This document shows, in pieces, positions 10,538-22,600 of a stretch of 64,000 nt of DNA; positions within the stretch are counted from its first letter, which is position 1; the number at the start of each line of letters is the position of its first letter. The DNA comes from Lineus longissimus (Eukaryota; Nemertea; Pilidiophora; Heteronemertea; Lineidae): contig NC_088320.1 in assembly GCF_910592395.1 (NCBI RefSeq), positions 4,650,001 to 4,714,000 of the forward strand, read 5' to 3'. The notes beneath the pieces were generated by a model. It made no database searches, had not been told where the DNA came from, and saw only the letters and a list, made by a program, of their open reading frames with translations. The translations under genes and the position numbers were made by a program.

Positions 10538-13028
10538 ATGGATGAGAAATTCTCCGAGTCGACGAGCGAGGGACAATTTGGTAGTGATCCAAGAGAATCT
10601 GAAGGTGGAGAAACGGGACGCATGGAAGAAGGTCAAGGTCGTTCGGATACCCACTCAGACAAAGGTCTAGGTCAGGCTGTTCCTACTGAAATGTTTCAGT
10701 CGGTTGGACCAGACGAATTGGGTAAATCACTAATAGTGGAAGAGCTGGAAAACGTAAAGCAGAAACAGGTGATTACGCCATTCAAGTCTCCACCACCTGA
10801 AGTTGTGATCTCGGAGGTTTTCAACCTTGAAGAACTTTTGGAGAATGTTGACAAGTGCGGTAGATATCGTTACATTGTTGTAAATGCTACCGCTGATAAA
10901 GCCAGCGTCCTCATTAAGACGCAGAATGCGTTGTTCGACGTGTTAAAACTTTGCGACGCCATCTCCTTAATCGTTCAAAATTTTCAAAGCGGTGCCTGCA
11001 ACATTTTAGAAAAGTTAAGAGTTGCTTGTCTGTACCTTCAAGACGGCTTCCCAGATTTTGCAATGGCAGATATTGAATCTACTAGTCAGGATGTTGCTAT
11101 GATGAGAGAGCGATGCGGGAAGACTCTTGATAAGGTGCCAGTTGATGATTTGCTTTCTATGGATAATACCGTCACGAAGGACTTGGAGCGGAGGAGATCT
11201 GATCTTCCAGAAGGTTTCGCGTGGGATGAAATGCTGTCGTTTATGGCAATCCCCGAAGAGAAGAGCAGTGCAGCAGCACCTTCTATGACTGGGCAAGGAA
11301 TAGATTCCAGTAAGATGCAGGATAGGATCATCTCATCAGACGAGATGCAGAGCTCCTTGGAAGCGATACAAGAATTTCCAAATAAAATAGATCAGTTAGG
11401 TCGACTTGTGGATGAAGAAAAGGCAAGGGAATTGAAGGCCATGACTGGTGACATTGATGATAAACTTACAAAGCTTCCGTCAGACACTCAGGACGAAACA
11501 GTGTACACAAGCGACGGGGCAGATGGTATATCTCTGATATATGTCCCATCCGTTGAAAAGGTTCTTGAGCTGATTTCCGACGACGACGAGTCCAAGTGGT
11601 AAGTTAAGTCAGTAGAGTAAGTATGTGATTCGAAAAGTTTGGGGCCTATTAATTTATATGTATATGTCATTCGACGCTTGCGCACGATCTTTCATTTTTC
11701 ACGACTTTGCACTCAGGCCATGCCGATCATACTCCTTTTATTCCACTTCAGCCATTACTACCCTGTTGCATGGATGCTAAAGGAAATCAATTGCGTGTGG
11801 ACCGACCTCAAAGATGTCTATACCATCTTGGTATATAAATATCTTGCCTACAGAGAGCCTCTGGCAGCCACCAACACAGAGCCTCTGGCAGCCACCAACA
11901 CAGAAGATGATGAGTCACGATCCTCAGAGAAGCGAATTCTCGACCCAGGCGCCCTTGATAGGATTGATAGCTACATGAGAGCTAAGCTGACATCAGTTAT
12001 TGTAAAAATTGTAAAGGAGTTATACATCAATATCAGGTAACTTTTTTTCTCTTTAGGTTTCAGTTCGCAAACTTTGACTGTAGGAAGGTGGTTGTTCTGT
12101 GTCTTTCTGCTTCTGTTCCACAATAGTTTTGATGATAACGTGATGCTGGCCATTGCTTCCACCTGGTTGGTTATGAATGGGCGCCGTCGAGAAGGTGTGA
12201 TTTGGGGTCCTGGCGCTTTATTTTAGGGTAGTGTTAGGGATGTTCCGTTACTGTCATCAAAAGCCTCGCCTATTTGGTTTTCTTTCTTGATGAACTCGGA
12301 AACCTAATTCAAACTGGGTAGCACAGTTATGTGATATTTCATTTCCAATTCAGAAAGGTGATAAAAGATGCCCTTGACCTCACGGAAAAATGGTACCAAG
12401 AGTGCAAGACTTTGGTGGAGCCGGTCATGAAGTTCAACCTTGAGAAGACCCAGGAGATGTCCAAGGAAGAGCAGGATAAATTCTGGCAGACTTGTGACCC
12501 AGAGTTTGCGAACAGGGCTGAAGCTTACTTGGAAAGGTGGGTAGTTTTCGATTTCCTTCAAACCTTTATAGTCACCTGAATGGGGTGTGCGGTTTGGGAT
12601 GGAGCAGAGAAAGTGTTAAGTGAAGTGTTCGAAGCAGTTGATTTGTCGATATGGCGCTTATGTAAAGTTGGTTGTAGTTGGTATACTAGGCATAATGCCA
12701 CAATAATGGACCATGACCATTTTATTGTTTTTGGAGATGCCCACTCTTGATTTCTGAAATATACATGTAATATATGTGTTTTTTTTAAATATTTAGGTGG
12801 CGTAAACTGCACGAATTCTGCGATGTTCATCGGAAGGGTATAAAAAAATTGAGAGGGACAATTGAGGGTTACTACATTGATAACCCATACCCTCGAGAGG
12901 CAGTCAAGGCCTCGTGGAAACTGGCCGCTGAAGAGGAAAATGAAAAGCGAATCGGTGAAGTGGTTGATGAGTGGAGATCGTACATGCCGGCAGAGGTCGT
13001 TGGCCGAATCCTTGGGAGATGTGTGTAA
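10538..13028 (+). CDS. Protein of unknown family, 586 residues, four coding exons
   Basis: I do not recognise this family. The coding exons are 10538-11598, 11752-12036, 12354-12536 and 12797-13028 (TAA). All junctions are GT-AG and phases close exactly. The first 90 residues are polar and acidic, with many Gly, Glu and Ser, and look disordered. The middle is helical and rich in Leu, Asp and Glu. The last two exons encode a Trp- and Lys-rich helical region with ALDLTEKWYQECKTLVEP, RWRKLHEFCDVHRKGIKKL and a final DEWRSYMPAEVVGRIL. No signal peptide or membrane segment is evident. Exon 2 has a perfect in-frame 24-bp duplication (11868-11915) giving EPLAATNT twice. An AG after a pyrimidine tract just before the ATG implies a 5' UTR intron. 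Ends of exon 1 and start of exon 2 are the least certain junction. Function unknown. Confidence 0.65.
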
Positions 13029-13400
13029 ACGTGTTTCGACTGCCTGTGACGGGCCTCGTCCCGTCGCCAGGAGAAGAGACGATCAGGATGAAAGAATATG
13101 CTTCCCAGGGAGTCTAGGCGTCCGAGGCTGGGCAATTGTTGGCTTGAATCTCGTTTTGAATACATTTACTTATATCATGCACAGTGTACGATATGGAATT
13201 TGATTTCATAGCACTTATAAAGTTATTTTATGTGTAAATGAACATGTCGTACAGCTGTACATTGGACACTCTCCGGATCGAGGTGACAACAAATATGGCG
13301 TCAGTGTGATCGTCATTGGACTGTATTTCATGTTTCATCTTGTGCGCTTTAAATTTGCTGGTATACCTATATCGTCTGTGTGTAATATATATTCAATGCT

Positions 13401-13406
13401 AATAAA
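13401..13406 (+). terminator. Polyadenylation signal of the 10.5-13 kb gene
   Basis: AATAAA in the context GCTAATAAAGAG lies about 370 bp after the TAA stop. Confidence 0.65.
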
Positions 13407-14940
13407 GAGTAGGGCTTTTACTTGGTACATAAATCCATTTTCTTTCGCGTTTTTCCAGTTACCAACGCAGTTATCGTAGATCAGCGGGCAATACGTCCGA
13501 AAAATTCGTCCGAAAAATGACGAGTCAGTCCTCCAAGAAAGCAAATCCTTTACGATAGATTGTTTGACAATTGTTTGACAATTGATGACAACTGACACGG
13601 ACAGGCCAGTAATATAATACTATACTGATGCTTCTGGACTTCATTTTGGGTATCCGTATAGATGAGAGCAGAGACCTCTGGCCTCCGTTTTCATTTTCCA
13701 CTGTGTTTAAAATGACTACACCCACGCCACATTTCGGAGGTAAAAGGTGCAAGATTGGTCGGCAGGGATACGCGACGTTTGTTCAGCCACGCGGCTGTCC
13801 TCAGCCTTGTCACCATTGTATCCCGCGTTCGTCGTAAGTAGGTCCGTTGGTATCGACGCTGATCAGCAAGCTGGTGGGAGACGTCGGCTAATTAGTTGTT
13901 TTAGACCAGATGACCTTGTCCCACCAGATGCGAAATGATTGAAGGGAAGTCTACTATCGTTTTTGTTGCAGTTCCTTTTTTCCAATCCAAATAAGAGAAG
14001 ACAAATAATAGGCTAAGCTATGCGCATGTTTGTACCTGCCATAATTATTACATGTATATCGCATGAAGTACAGTGTATGATGAAGGCGAACTTGGCGGCT
14101 AGGCCTACTGCTAAATAATATGAAAAAGAACCCCGAAGAGACCATAGGCCTAGAGAGGGATCGAGAGCGTTGTTACAGGCGACTGGCTCCCGATCTAGGC
14201 CTATACACTGCAGGATGGCTCATATATAGAAGGTTAGAAGATCAGGATCCAAACTACATTTCGCTTCATCGTACGAGTAAGTAAAGGGGAACATGAATTG
14301 ACGGGGAGGACGTGAATGATAGTGTCCGAGTGGAAACTTTGATTAGATTTCCAAATTCTGGGTTTACAGTAGCGACGCCGTGTATGAACGGTTGAACTGG
14401 AATTGCTCAAAACCACAACCAACAAAACATGTCAGCCACCATTGAGCGATTTTGCGTGTCATAAGTTTCGTTTTAAAATCACGATTTCTCTTAATATTCT
14501 TGCGGATAATTTGATATAAAGATAAAGGCTGTTAAGGTAATTGCCTTCAGATCGTGAGTAAATACGAGTAATTGCAGTTTTGAATGAGAAAAATGTAGTA
14601 ATTGGTTGGTTTTGTAACTGCGTATTTTTGCCCTATGCTTACTGTGTATTTGCATGACGCATGTGTTGTGTAATGTACGAGTTATGAAATCTGAAAATGT
14701 AAGCGTTAATAGGTATTTTTAACGCAATTAGTTGTTGTTTAACAGTTCTAGAGCACTATACGGATCACATTTATGCTTGAAAGGTTCGTTAATTTGACAA
14801 GAATGAACAACTAATTAAACCGAATGAGACACATACACATTAGTATTAGCATTTTTAATCAGTCATCCCCCTTTATCGTTCGTTTGCTTTTTTAGGCTCT
14901 GTTCACTGCCGCCGATTCTAAATCTTTCATCTATATTTGC
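13407..14940. other. Intergenic between two plus-strand genes
   Basis: I see no coding exon. Three TAGGCCTA palindromes cluster at 14100, 14145 and 14196. The segment should contain the promoter and first non-coding exon of the FASTKD-like gene, because a TTTGCAG 3' splice site lies just before 14942. Confidence 0.5.
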
Positions 14941-14973
14941 AGGTTAATCTGAAGGCGTTCAAACATAGCAGCA

Positions 14974-17624
14974 ATGGCAGTTGCACAAAGCAGTCGCAGG
15001 CTGTGTTGCTTCTCAAGATTAGGACACTTGCTCCCAAGGAGTCGATCATTACCACGTGCATTGACTAGTCCTACAAGAACTATTTTTGATGAATCCCGTA
15101 GTCGCATCTTGGGCCGCTCAACAATCCTTCTCCAGGATGGGATAGACATTCACGAACTCCCACTGATCATTCGTCGTCTTGATAAATCTCTTGTGCCAGT
15201 ATCGAACAATATGTTGTCGCTTGACGATGTCCAGAAAATATCCGAGCAAGAGGAGGTGTTCAAAACAAGACTCCAGAATTGTTCGACAGTAAGGGATGTG
15301 TTTCGGTTATTAGAAATACCGTCTGATCAGGTGACGGCATATACTGCGGCTTTTGCTTTGATTCGAGTTTGTCAGCTGCAGATGCACCGCAATGACTGGG
15401 AGCAAATTGACTCCTTCATAAAGACGGCTGTCATGAATGAGTTGTGTGATACAGTGACGCGTGATATCGGTTATCTTACAAACGATACTGTGGTCGGTCT
15501 AGTTAACTGTTACATGAGAACCGAGGTGTATCCAAAAGGATATCAGGGAAAAGTTGACGAAGAAGTAGAACGGAGAATAGGAGATGGGAAATTTTCTGTT
15601 TCGGAGTTGGTTTCCATCGTGAAATATATTTCAAGTAATAAGAAAGGAAACCGAGAAGTCGTGGATAACATATTTGTCCTCTTGGCTAGCAGGACGTCTG
15701 AGATCGATGAGCTGAATGTAGTTGATGTGTATGGTGCCTTAGCTCTCAATCCAAAATCTCAGTCCTGTAAGTGTACTATGAAAGCGATTGAGAGTCGTCT
15801 GTTGAAATCTTGGTGGAAGCTCGATGCTCACGATTGTGCTCAAGTCCTCACCGCGACAGTCCTTACAAACTATAAGAGCTTGTCTCTCCTGAACACAATG
15901 GGCAAGCTGATGTTTTTAAACATCCATGACTTCAGTGAAAAAGACTTGATGCACGCTGTCATGGCGTACATTCATTTTGCTTTCACGGACAAACATGTCG
16001 TCAAATCTCTCGAGCGATATCTGTCTGCCAAGGCTGCAAAAGCTGATCCAAACTTGGTCGCCCTCGTGATGGAATACTGCCGCAGTCAGCGAATATTATC
16101 GAGAAGAATCTGCGATGCAACAGCCGTCAACATTGACAAGAAAGGTGACACATATGACGTCGACCATCTGTACTCTATTCTACGCCCATTCGGCCAACTG
16201 AACTATCTTCCCAAATCTGTTGGGCCAATGTTTCTCAAAATCGAGCAATACATAGAAGACCAATTTGATGACTTCGCACCGGAGAAACTCTTGGAACTGT
16301 TAGCTTCATTTGCGTATGTGGAGCGTTTCCCAATAAATTTCGTTCGGAAAGTTTTCACGCCTTATATGTTTGCCTTGGTGAACAACATGAAGGCTAAGCA
16401 GGCACAACTGCGGGCGCAGCATCACATGTTGCTGTTGCAGGCTGCGATAAAGCTAGAGTGGCGGGGATGCCGTCTGCCGTACCTGTTCATCAGTGATGAC
16501 CACGAGACTATGTCGAGAAACTGGATTGGTAAGCAGTAAAACGTTATCAAGTAATCAAATGTACAGTTTCTGGTTAAACTTTTGCTGTTTTAGTTTAATA
16601 CTTAGACGACTATATTTCTATGTAAATAACAATCTTTTTAACATATCTTTATTCTCTTGTTTCAGACAAGGTGCACTATCGTTCGATCAAAGACTTGAAG
16701 TCCCTCTTGATTGATATTGTGGGAGAAGAGGACCGGGTTCATGACAAGGTGCCTCTGGAGCGATCACCCTTCATCATTGGTGAGTTGAGTCTGGTGAATT
16801 TCCTACTTGGACCTTGGAGATTTTCTCCTCATGGAAGACTGAAAGCAAGTCGTCACCGGGGCTTGCGAAGACTTGGAACAACCACCATGACAAGCAAATT
16901 CTGCAGGAGATAAGTTAAATTTAGAGACTGCAATTTGCCAGCTGACATCGTCTGGCTCGCTGTGGAATATTTCTACTGTGTCTTTCACCGGTGCGGTATA
17001 CTGTGTCAACACTGTTAAGCTGGTTGAGCCGCATCAACACACTCACGGTATACACGTACATGCACCTTTGTCTGGGAGTTGTCACCTCAGGACCAAGATA
17101 TTAATATTTCTCACTGTCATTTGATACATTTCCAGACCTTGTCATCCACCCTTGTGAGAAGTTAAAGACGACTCGTCCCATTGCTGTTGTGCTTACGTTG
17201 CCTGAGCAAACGTGTGTGAACTCGAGCAGCTTACTGGGGGAGTACGCCATGAGGTTGCGGCATGTCAAACTGCATGGCTACACGATTCTAGAGGTACGTT
17301 AACAAAAATATGCAGTGGAACCTTACCTGTAGGGGGTTCTGAGAGGTTAAGCAAAAACGCTTGCACGTTACTGATATTGGGCCTACTTTATGCACAAAAA
17401 TCGCCATTTCATATACGAGGAGTTGGCCCAGGTATCTAAAAATTGAGATTTTTGATGCATACACATAGCCTCTGCGTCTAGTAGGGAAGTTTTACTGATG
17501 AAATTCACTCTGAAACTTAAAGCACTTTTCGCTCTTGCAGGTGCCTGTGGAATTGTATTTATCATCGAGCCAAGACAGGGAAGACTTCCTCAGGAACACA
17601 TTAAAACAGTTCATGCATACGTGA
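14974..17624 (+). CDS. FAST kinase domain-containing (FASTKD-family) mitochondrial protein
   Basis: FASTKD proteins act in the mitochondrial matrix on RNA processing and stability. Coding exons are 14974-16528, 16666-16779, 17136-17293 and 17541-17624 (TGA), giving 636 residues. The N terminus (MAVAQSSRRLCCFSRLGHLL, rich in Arg, Leu and Ser, no acids early on) looks like a mitochondrial targeting sequence. The long first exon encodes helical repeats of the FAST_1/FAST_2 kind. The last two exons encode a RAP domain, seen as IAVVLTLPEQTCVNSSSLLG, followed by MRLRHVKLHGYTILEVPVEL and DREDFLRNTLKQFM; this matches the RAP pattern of a basic hydrophobic strand, LLG, RH..LxLxGY and VP. An in-frame TGA eight codons upstream supports the start. 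I cannot decide between FASTKD1, 2, 3, 5 and TBRG4. Confidence 0.8.
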
Positions 17625-17648
17625 TCCAAATTGTGATCGAAGAGAGAT

Positions 17649-18065
17649 GATTCTGGGATGATGTTGTGACTTTCGGGACATGAATGTGATTCCGGGACAA
17701 TGTTGTGACTTTCAAGACAGATATGTGGTTCAGGGACAATGTTGTCACTTTCAAGACAAGGCGATGTGATTCCCAGGACAAGGTTGTGACTTTCAATATA
17801 GTGAGATGTGATTCTGGGTCAAGGTTGTGACTTTCAAGACAAAGAGATATGATTCCAGGACAGTGTTGTGGCTTCAGGGCATAAATAAGTTTTGGGGAAA
17901 GTATTGTGACTTTCAACTATTGAAGACTAGGAGATGTGCGATTTACTTTTCGAGATGGGGAGAAATGATTCAGAAATTATGTTAAGATTTCCAAGACCTG
18001 ATTAAGGGACAGTGTTGTGACGTTTACATTGACATGAACTGATGCAGGGACAATGTTGTGCCTTT
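17649..18065. repeat. Degenerate tandem repeat in the FASTKD 3' UTR
   Basis: Eight or more diverged copies of a unit near 45-50 bp run through the 3' UTR. The core is GGACAATGTTGTGACTTTCA followed by GACA and GATGTGATTC. Copies are clear to about 17920 and recur at 18010-18065. Translation of the opposite strand gives repeated LKVTTLS, which is only a by-product. Confidence 0.85.
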
Positions 18066-18202
18066 TCAAAGCGAGGGGGGTGAGAGCTTCATTGTCATTT
18101 TAACCGGAGCATAGTTCCAAGTAAATGTACAGCACGTGTAGCTTTCTCTGCTATCAGGAGTATGGATGTCCTGTACTGCACCACCTGGTGATCATGAGAG
18201 AT

Positions 18203-18208
18203 AATAAA
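18203..18208 (+). terminator. Polyadenylation signal of the FASTKD gene
   Basis: AATAAA lies within GAGATAATAAACTG, about 580 bp after the stop codon and after the UTR repeat. Confidence 0.65.
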
Positions 18209-18225
18209 CTGATTTTTTTGCAGAA

Positions 18226-19313
18226 GCGATCGTTTATTCTTGTATTCATTTTTAGCTCAGCTCAGTTGGTGTCCCCTGGAAAAAGGGTTCCATGGCTTAC
18301 TGTCCGGCGAAGCTGTAGGTGCACCGCAAAAGAGTACAACTACTAATCGGCGAGTATCTTCCTTCGTCGTCTGTCGAAAATCATGATATGATTCTTAAGA
18401 TTTTTATTTAAGATCTGTACTGTCTTTGCAATATTGTTGTACAGTACAGATCTTGCAAAGACAGTACAGATCTTAAATACTATTTAGTAGTATCGATTCT
18501 TAACTATAAGAATCTTGTGAAAAATACATATGTGTCGATAGATGTACAGAAGTCGCCGGGAACCCTTTTTCACATACGTACATGTAGCATATTTACTTAA
18601 GTGACGCTGCCAAATGTCATAGATGCCTTTTTGTGTCTAATGGATATACGTATACATTCATGAAGTTGACATAAAATGATACAATAATATAGCCTCTTGG
18701 CGACTATTATTTGAAGTGCCGGTATCAATTAAGCGAACCCTTTATATCACTGGCGAATCTAAAGTAAAATACATTTTGTATAGAGTAGAGGACAACATTG
18801 AACTTTTTGATGTTAGATAAAGCCGGCTACTACTAGCAATTCTTCGTCTGGCTGGCGTCGTTTATGGTAATTTCATTTCTCAGCAAAGGCGACTGAAGCA
18901 AAACGTGGGTAATAATCATTTGTAACTGTCTGGACCAGATAGGTTGGATTTTAATTGACCCTTGAACGTGCGCCTAGCCCTGTTGGCCATAATTATAAGA
19001 GGTGCCTTCAAGTCTGCGCAATGGACGTTTTCGGAGACTGTTGGCGCTCAATAACCACAATGGTCAGTAATGCACTTGAGGTTATATCATGGCTTTTTTG
19101 TGCCCCTCCATAGTCCATATATATAGAGTCAGTATCCTCCCCGAGACTTCTCGAGGCTTTCGTGCTGAGAAAATGCCGCTAGTGAGTCGATGGTCATTTA
19201 AGGGAACATATTGGCATCAAAGTTAAATCTGTCGGCGTTCGTCGTCTACCGATTGACAAAAACTGAACGTTAGACGAAAATACGGATAAGTAATATTTCA
19301 AACATCTTGACCT
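18226..19313. other. Intergenic between convergent FASTKD and G-alpha genes
   Basis: No gene is visible. It contains the palindromic element at 18405-18479. Otherwise it is AT-rich unique sequence. Confidence 0.5.
18405..18479. repeat. Perfect inverted repeat (hairpin)
   Basis: ATTTAAGATCTGTACTGTCT at 18406 and TTTGCA after it are repeated as the exact reverse complement at 18454-18479. The arms are about 25 bp. The loop carries a further copy of ACAGTACAGATCT. It may be a solo MITE or foldback remnant. Confidence 0.85.
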
Positions 19314-19319
19314 TTTATT
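19314..19319 (-). terminator. Polyadenylation signal of the G-alpha gene
   Basis: TTTATT on the plus strand reads AATAAA on the minus strand, about 285 bp after the G-alpha stop codon. Confidence 0.6.
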
Positions 19320-19602
19320 TACACAATACTGTCTTCACTGTGGTACAAATAAATGACAAACTCTATACATAATCTACATAGTATATACAAACAGTAGCCT
19401 CATTCGGATGCGTCAACCGAGGCGGCTAAATACTGGAAAAACGGGTGGGTACATTAAAGAACAAACACTGGCAAGCATCCAGTCAAGTTTACCAAATGGC
19501 AAAATGTTTTCAGATGTTTTCAGCCGATCACAAAATCCTGTCTGCTACTTGTCCCTTTAGCACACTATGCCATACTCCAAAGAGCATCTCCCGCCAAAAG
19601 AT

Positions 19603-22600
19603 TCAAAGAATCCCAAATCGTCTCAAATGTTCCGTGATCACAATCGACTTGGTTCCGTTAAGCACTTTCTGCACGTTGTCCGTATTGACTGCGCATGTGT
19701 AGTAGTAATGGCACGTGTGTGCTTCCTCCTCATCTGTCGGCTTCTGCTGGGCAATCGACTGAAAGTGCAAAAATGAAACAGCGTTATTTTTGGGGTATTT
19801 TCCTTTGTTGAAAGACAGGATTTTAAGGGCAAGGATTTTTAAGGACATTCCGTTATCGACATCGTTATGAGGAGGTCACTGGAATAGTCGTTCGCGTTGA
19901 CGATCTGGGTGCTTTGCATTTCAAACGTCAATGAGAACTTACCGTGAACATTCTTTGAATAAACACTGCATTTTTAATCACATCTTGACTAATTAATCCG
20001 TGGTCCAATGACAACCGTGTGGCGTCACCTATTGAGTGGCTTTTTGAGAGTTTCTTGCCTGCCTGGTAGCCTGGGTAGGAACCGAGGAACTTCTTCCTTT
20101 CTGCATCTGCAAGAAGTATGCGATGTATTTGAATATAAAGAAATAGTTAAATCATTAAATATGAAAATTATGTAATTATTTAATTATATAGGTTTTTCAA
20201 AGTGCAGGCTCACCTTTTGGTTGGAATGTTGGATAATCAAGTTTTTTGATGATTTTGTATAAACTTCCTGGAGTGTCATTGGCTGGCACCTGTGAAATCA
20301 TCTGCTGCACCGTCCGACCACCGTCCACCTTTTCTTTTAACTTGTCGATTTTGTTAATGAATAAAATGCACGACACAGTTCTTAAGAATCTATATGGATT
20401 GGAAGAAAATGGTAAAGTGATAAGAAATTAGTGGTTCGTAGGAAGTGGTAAGTTTGAAATAAGATGGACCAATAAAGATCTGAAGTGAGGTACATTTTGA
20501 TTGTCTGTACTTTGAATGAAAAATATCCTCGTAAAGTTCGTCAAAAATCATAAATTTCTCGACATTTCCCAAACTTGCCGGTCGGAAATGTCCTCTTAGA
20601 AAATGTGTCCGGTCAAATTCTACTCTGACGGATTATGGTAGATGGTTCTATAGAGACCAGCAGGACCGTTAATACCTCAAAGAATAAAATCAATATACGT
20701 GTAACATATACTGTTGACTTAGGAATCTGCTGATAATGATTATCGTCAACTGAAAACTTATCTCGACCTACCTATTTTTCCAAGTTTGTTCAAAAATCTC
20801 CAGTGATTCTAACAATCTGTTCTTAGACTCGTCCTCTCTGAGCGTTTGATCAAAGCTGCTACTGTCCACGATAAACAAAATGGCCGTCACACATTCAAAT
20901 ACTTGGATCCATCGTCGCCGCTCTCCTCTCTGACCACCCACGTCGTATGCACTGCAACAAGAATGACAATATTATTTCGGAGACTGCCCTGTGATTCTCC
21001 GAGTGTCTTCCTTTTTAACTCAGTTGTCTACCGGACAAGTATTGGTTCTCATCTCGTAAAATATTGACTTGTTTATCTTGTCATTATGCGAGTATTGGTT
21101 TTCGTTATTTCATGCGGAAAAGAGACGAGATCAGACGAGATTTGATCTCCCGAGTGGATGGCTAATCAAACAAGAGAAATGCACGGCAGTGTGCCCTTTA
21201 CAAACATGATACCTACGGGCAACTGTATAGCTGTTCCACTGTTTTGTGCCTTCTGACTGTGCTATGGTGTGTCTTACCTGAAATGTACGTTCTTTCTTCT
21301 ATCCTTGATCATGAAATCGATCTTGTTGATGGAAGTGGTCATGACCCGACATCGGAGGATGTCCTGAAAGTAATATAGAGATGATTTAATTGGTGTCACA
21401 CGTATTGGGTTGATGAGCTTTCAGCACCAAGCACATTAAAAGGTCCTTGCCTGTTACACCGATGTAAGCTCATGTCTAATATGGGGAGGATTTAAAAGTT
21501 GCGTCTGTATGAAGGCAGATGAGGCTTTCCTACCTGGTCAGTTGGCATATAGTCGTCTTCTCTTATAGCATCTATTCGATTCAGGAAGCTGGAATAGGAA
21601 CACAATGTAACATGAATATCTTATGGCTGGCGACCATCTAAAGGCCATTTCCTCTAGCCAACCTCATGAAGATATTTTGCATGTCATTTATTGAAACAAG
21701 GTTTAGCATTACCTTCAAAGCCACATTCTTAGCTGTGATGATATTTGAGCCGGATGGGCCGAATAGAGTTAGGTGTCTCTGATGTCGAACAGTACATCGT
21801 TATTAATCACGAAGAATATTTTCATCATTATGTCAGGCAAGATCCAGCCGCCTCTAATGCATATCAATTGTCTGATAACCACCAATTGGGCCCGTAGCAG
21901 ACAAGAAATTGCCTAGCCTTCCTATATGGCCCCTAAGCTATATTCACTCGCCAGGGTATTTTCAAACCTGGTTCGTCATACCAATGACTAACCAGATTTC
22001 CTAAACACTCGTTTCGTCTTCGCTCCGTTTGTAATCAAATAATTTAATCACAAACTTCATCTTCTGGTGTGATATCAGGCCGTCGGTAATTATAGCCGCA
22101 AGGTGGGAGTTTAATAAGGCAAAGAAGCTCATTAAAACTGCACTTCATTCTCGGGATACCAAGACGAGAGATAACAGCTTTAATTGTAACCATGACAACT
22201 GGAAATCCCAACCAAGCGTTTTGTCCTTAAGGCGCTCCAAAAAAGGGTCATCTCAAATAACGTCAACATGCCAAAAATCGCGTGTATGGCAGATACAGAT
22301 ACTATTTTCAGATGTAAAGTTTATTCTTAATGCGCAACTCGTTAGTCGGGAGGATGTTTTATAGCAGATGCAAAGAACATTCGCTAAAAAGCTTTAGAGT
22401 ATAAAACACGTGGGGGACTATGAATATTGGATGAATGATTAAGAACCTATATCGGAAAGGTTAAGTTCGTAAATCATCCCAAACTTGTTCTCGTATTGTA
22501 TTTTTTGTCCTCCTGTTCCTTCAAGTGTCCATGCACTCTCAATACCAGCGGCTTCGGCAAAATGCATCTGTGTCTTTCTTCCATTAATAATGGTAACCAC

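Noticed and set aside
17611-17916. Minus-strand frame with repeated LKVTTLS
   Set aside because: It is the antisense of the tandem repeat in the FASTKD 3' UTR.
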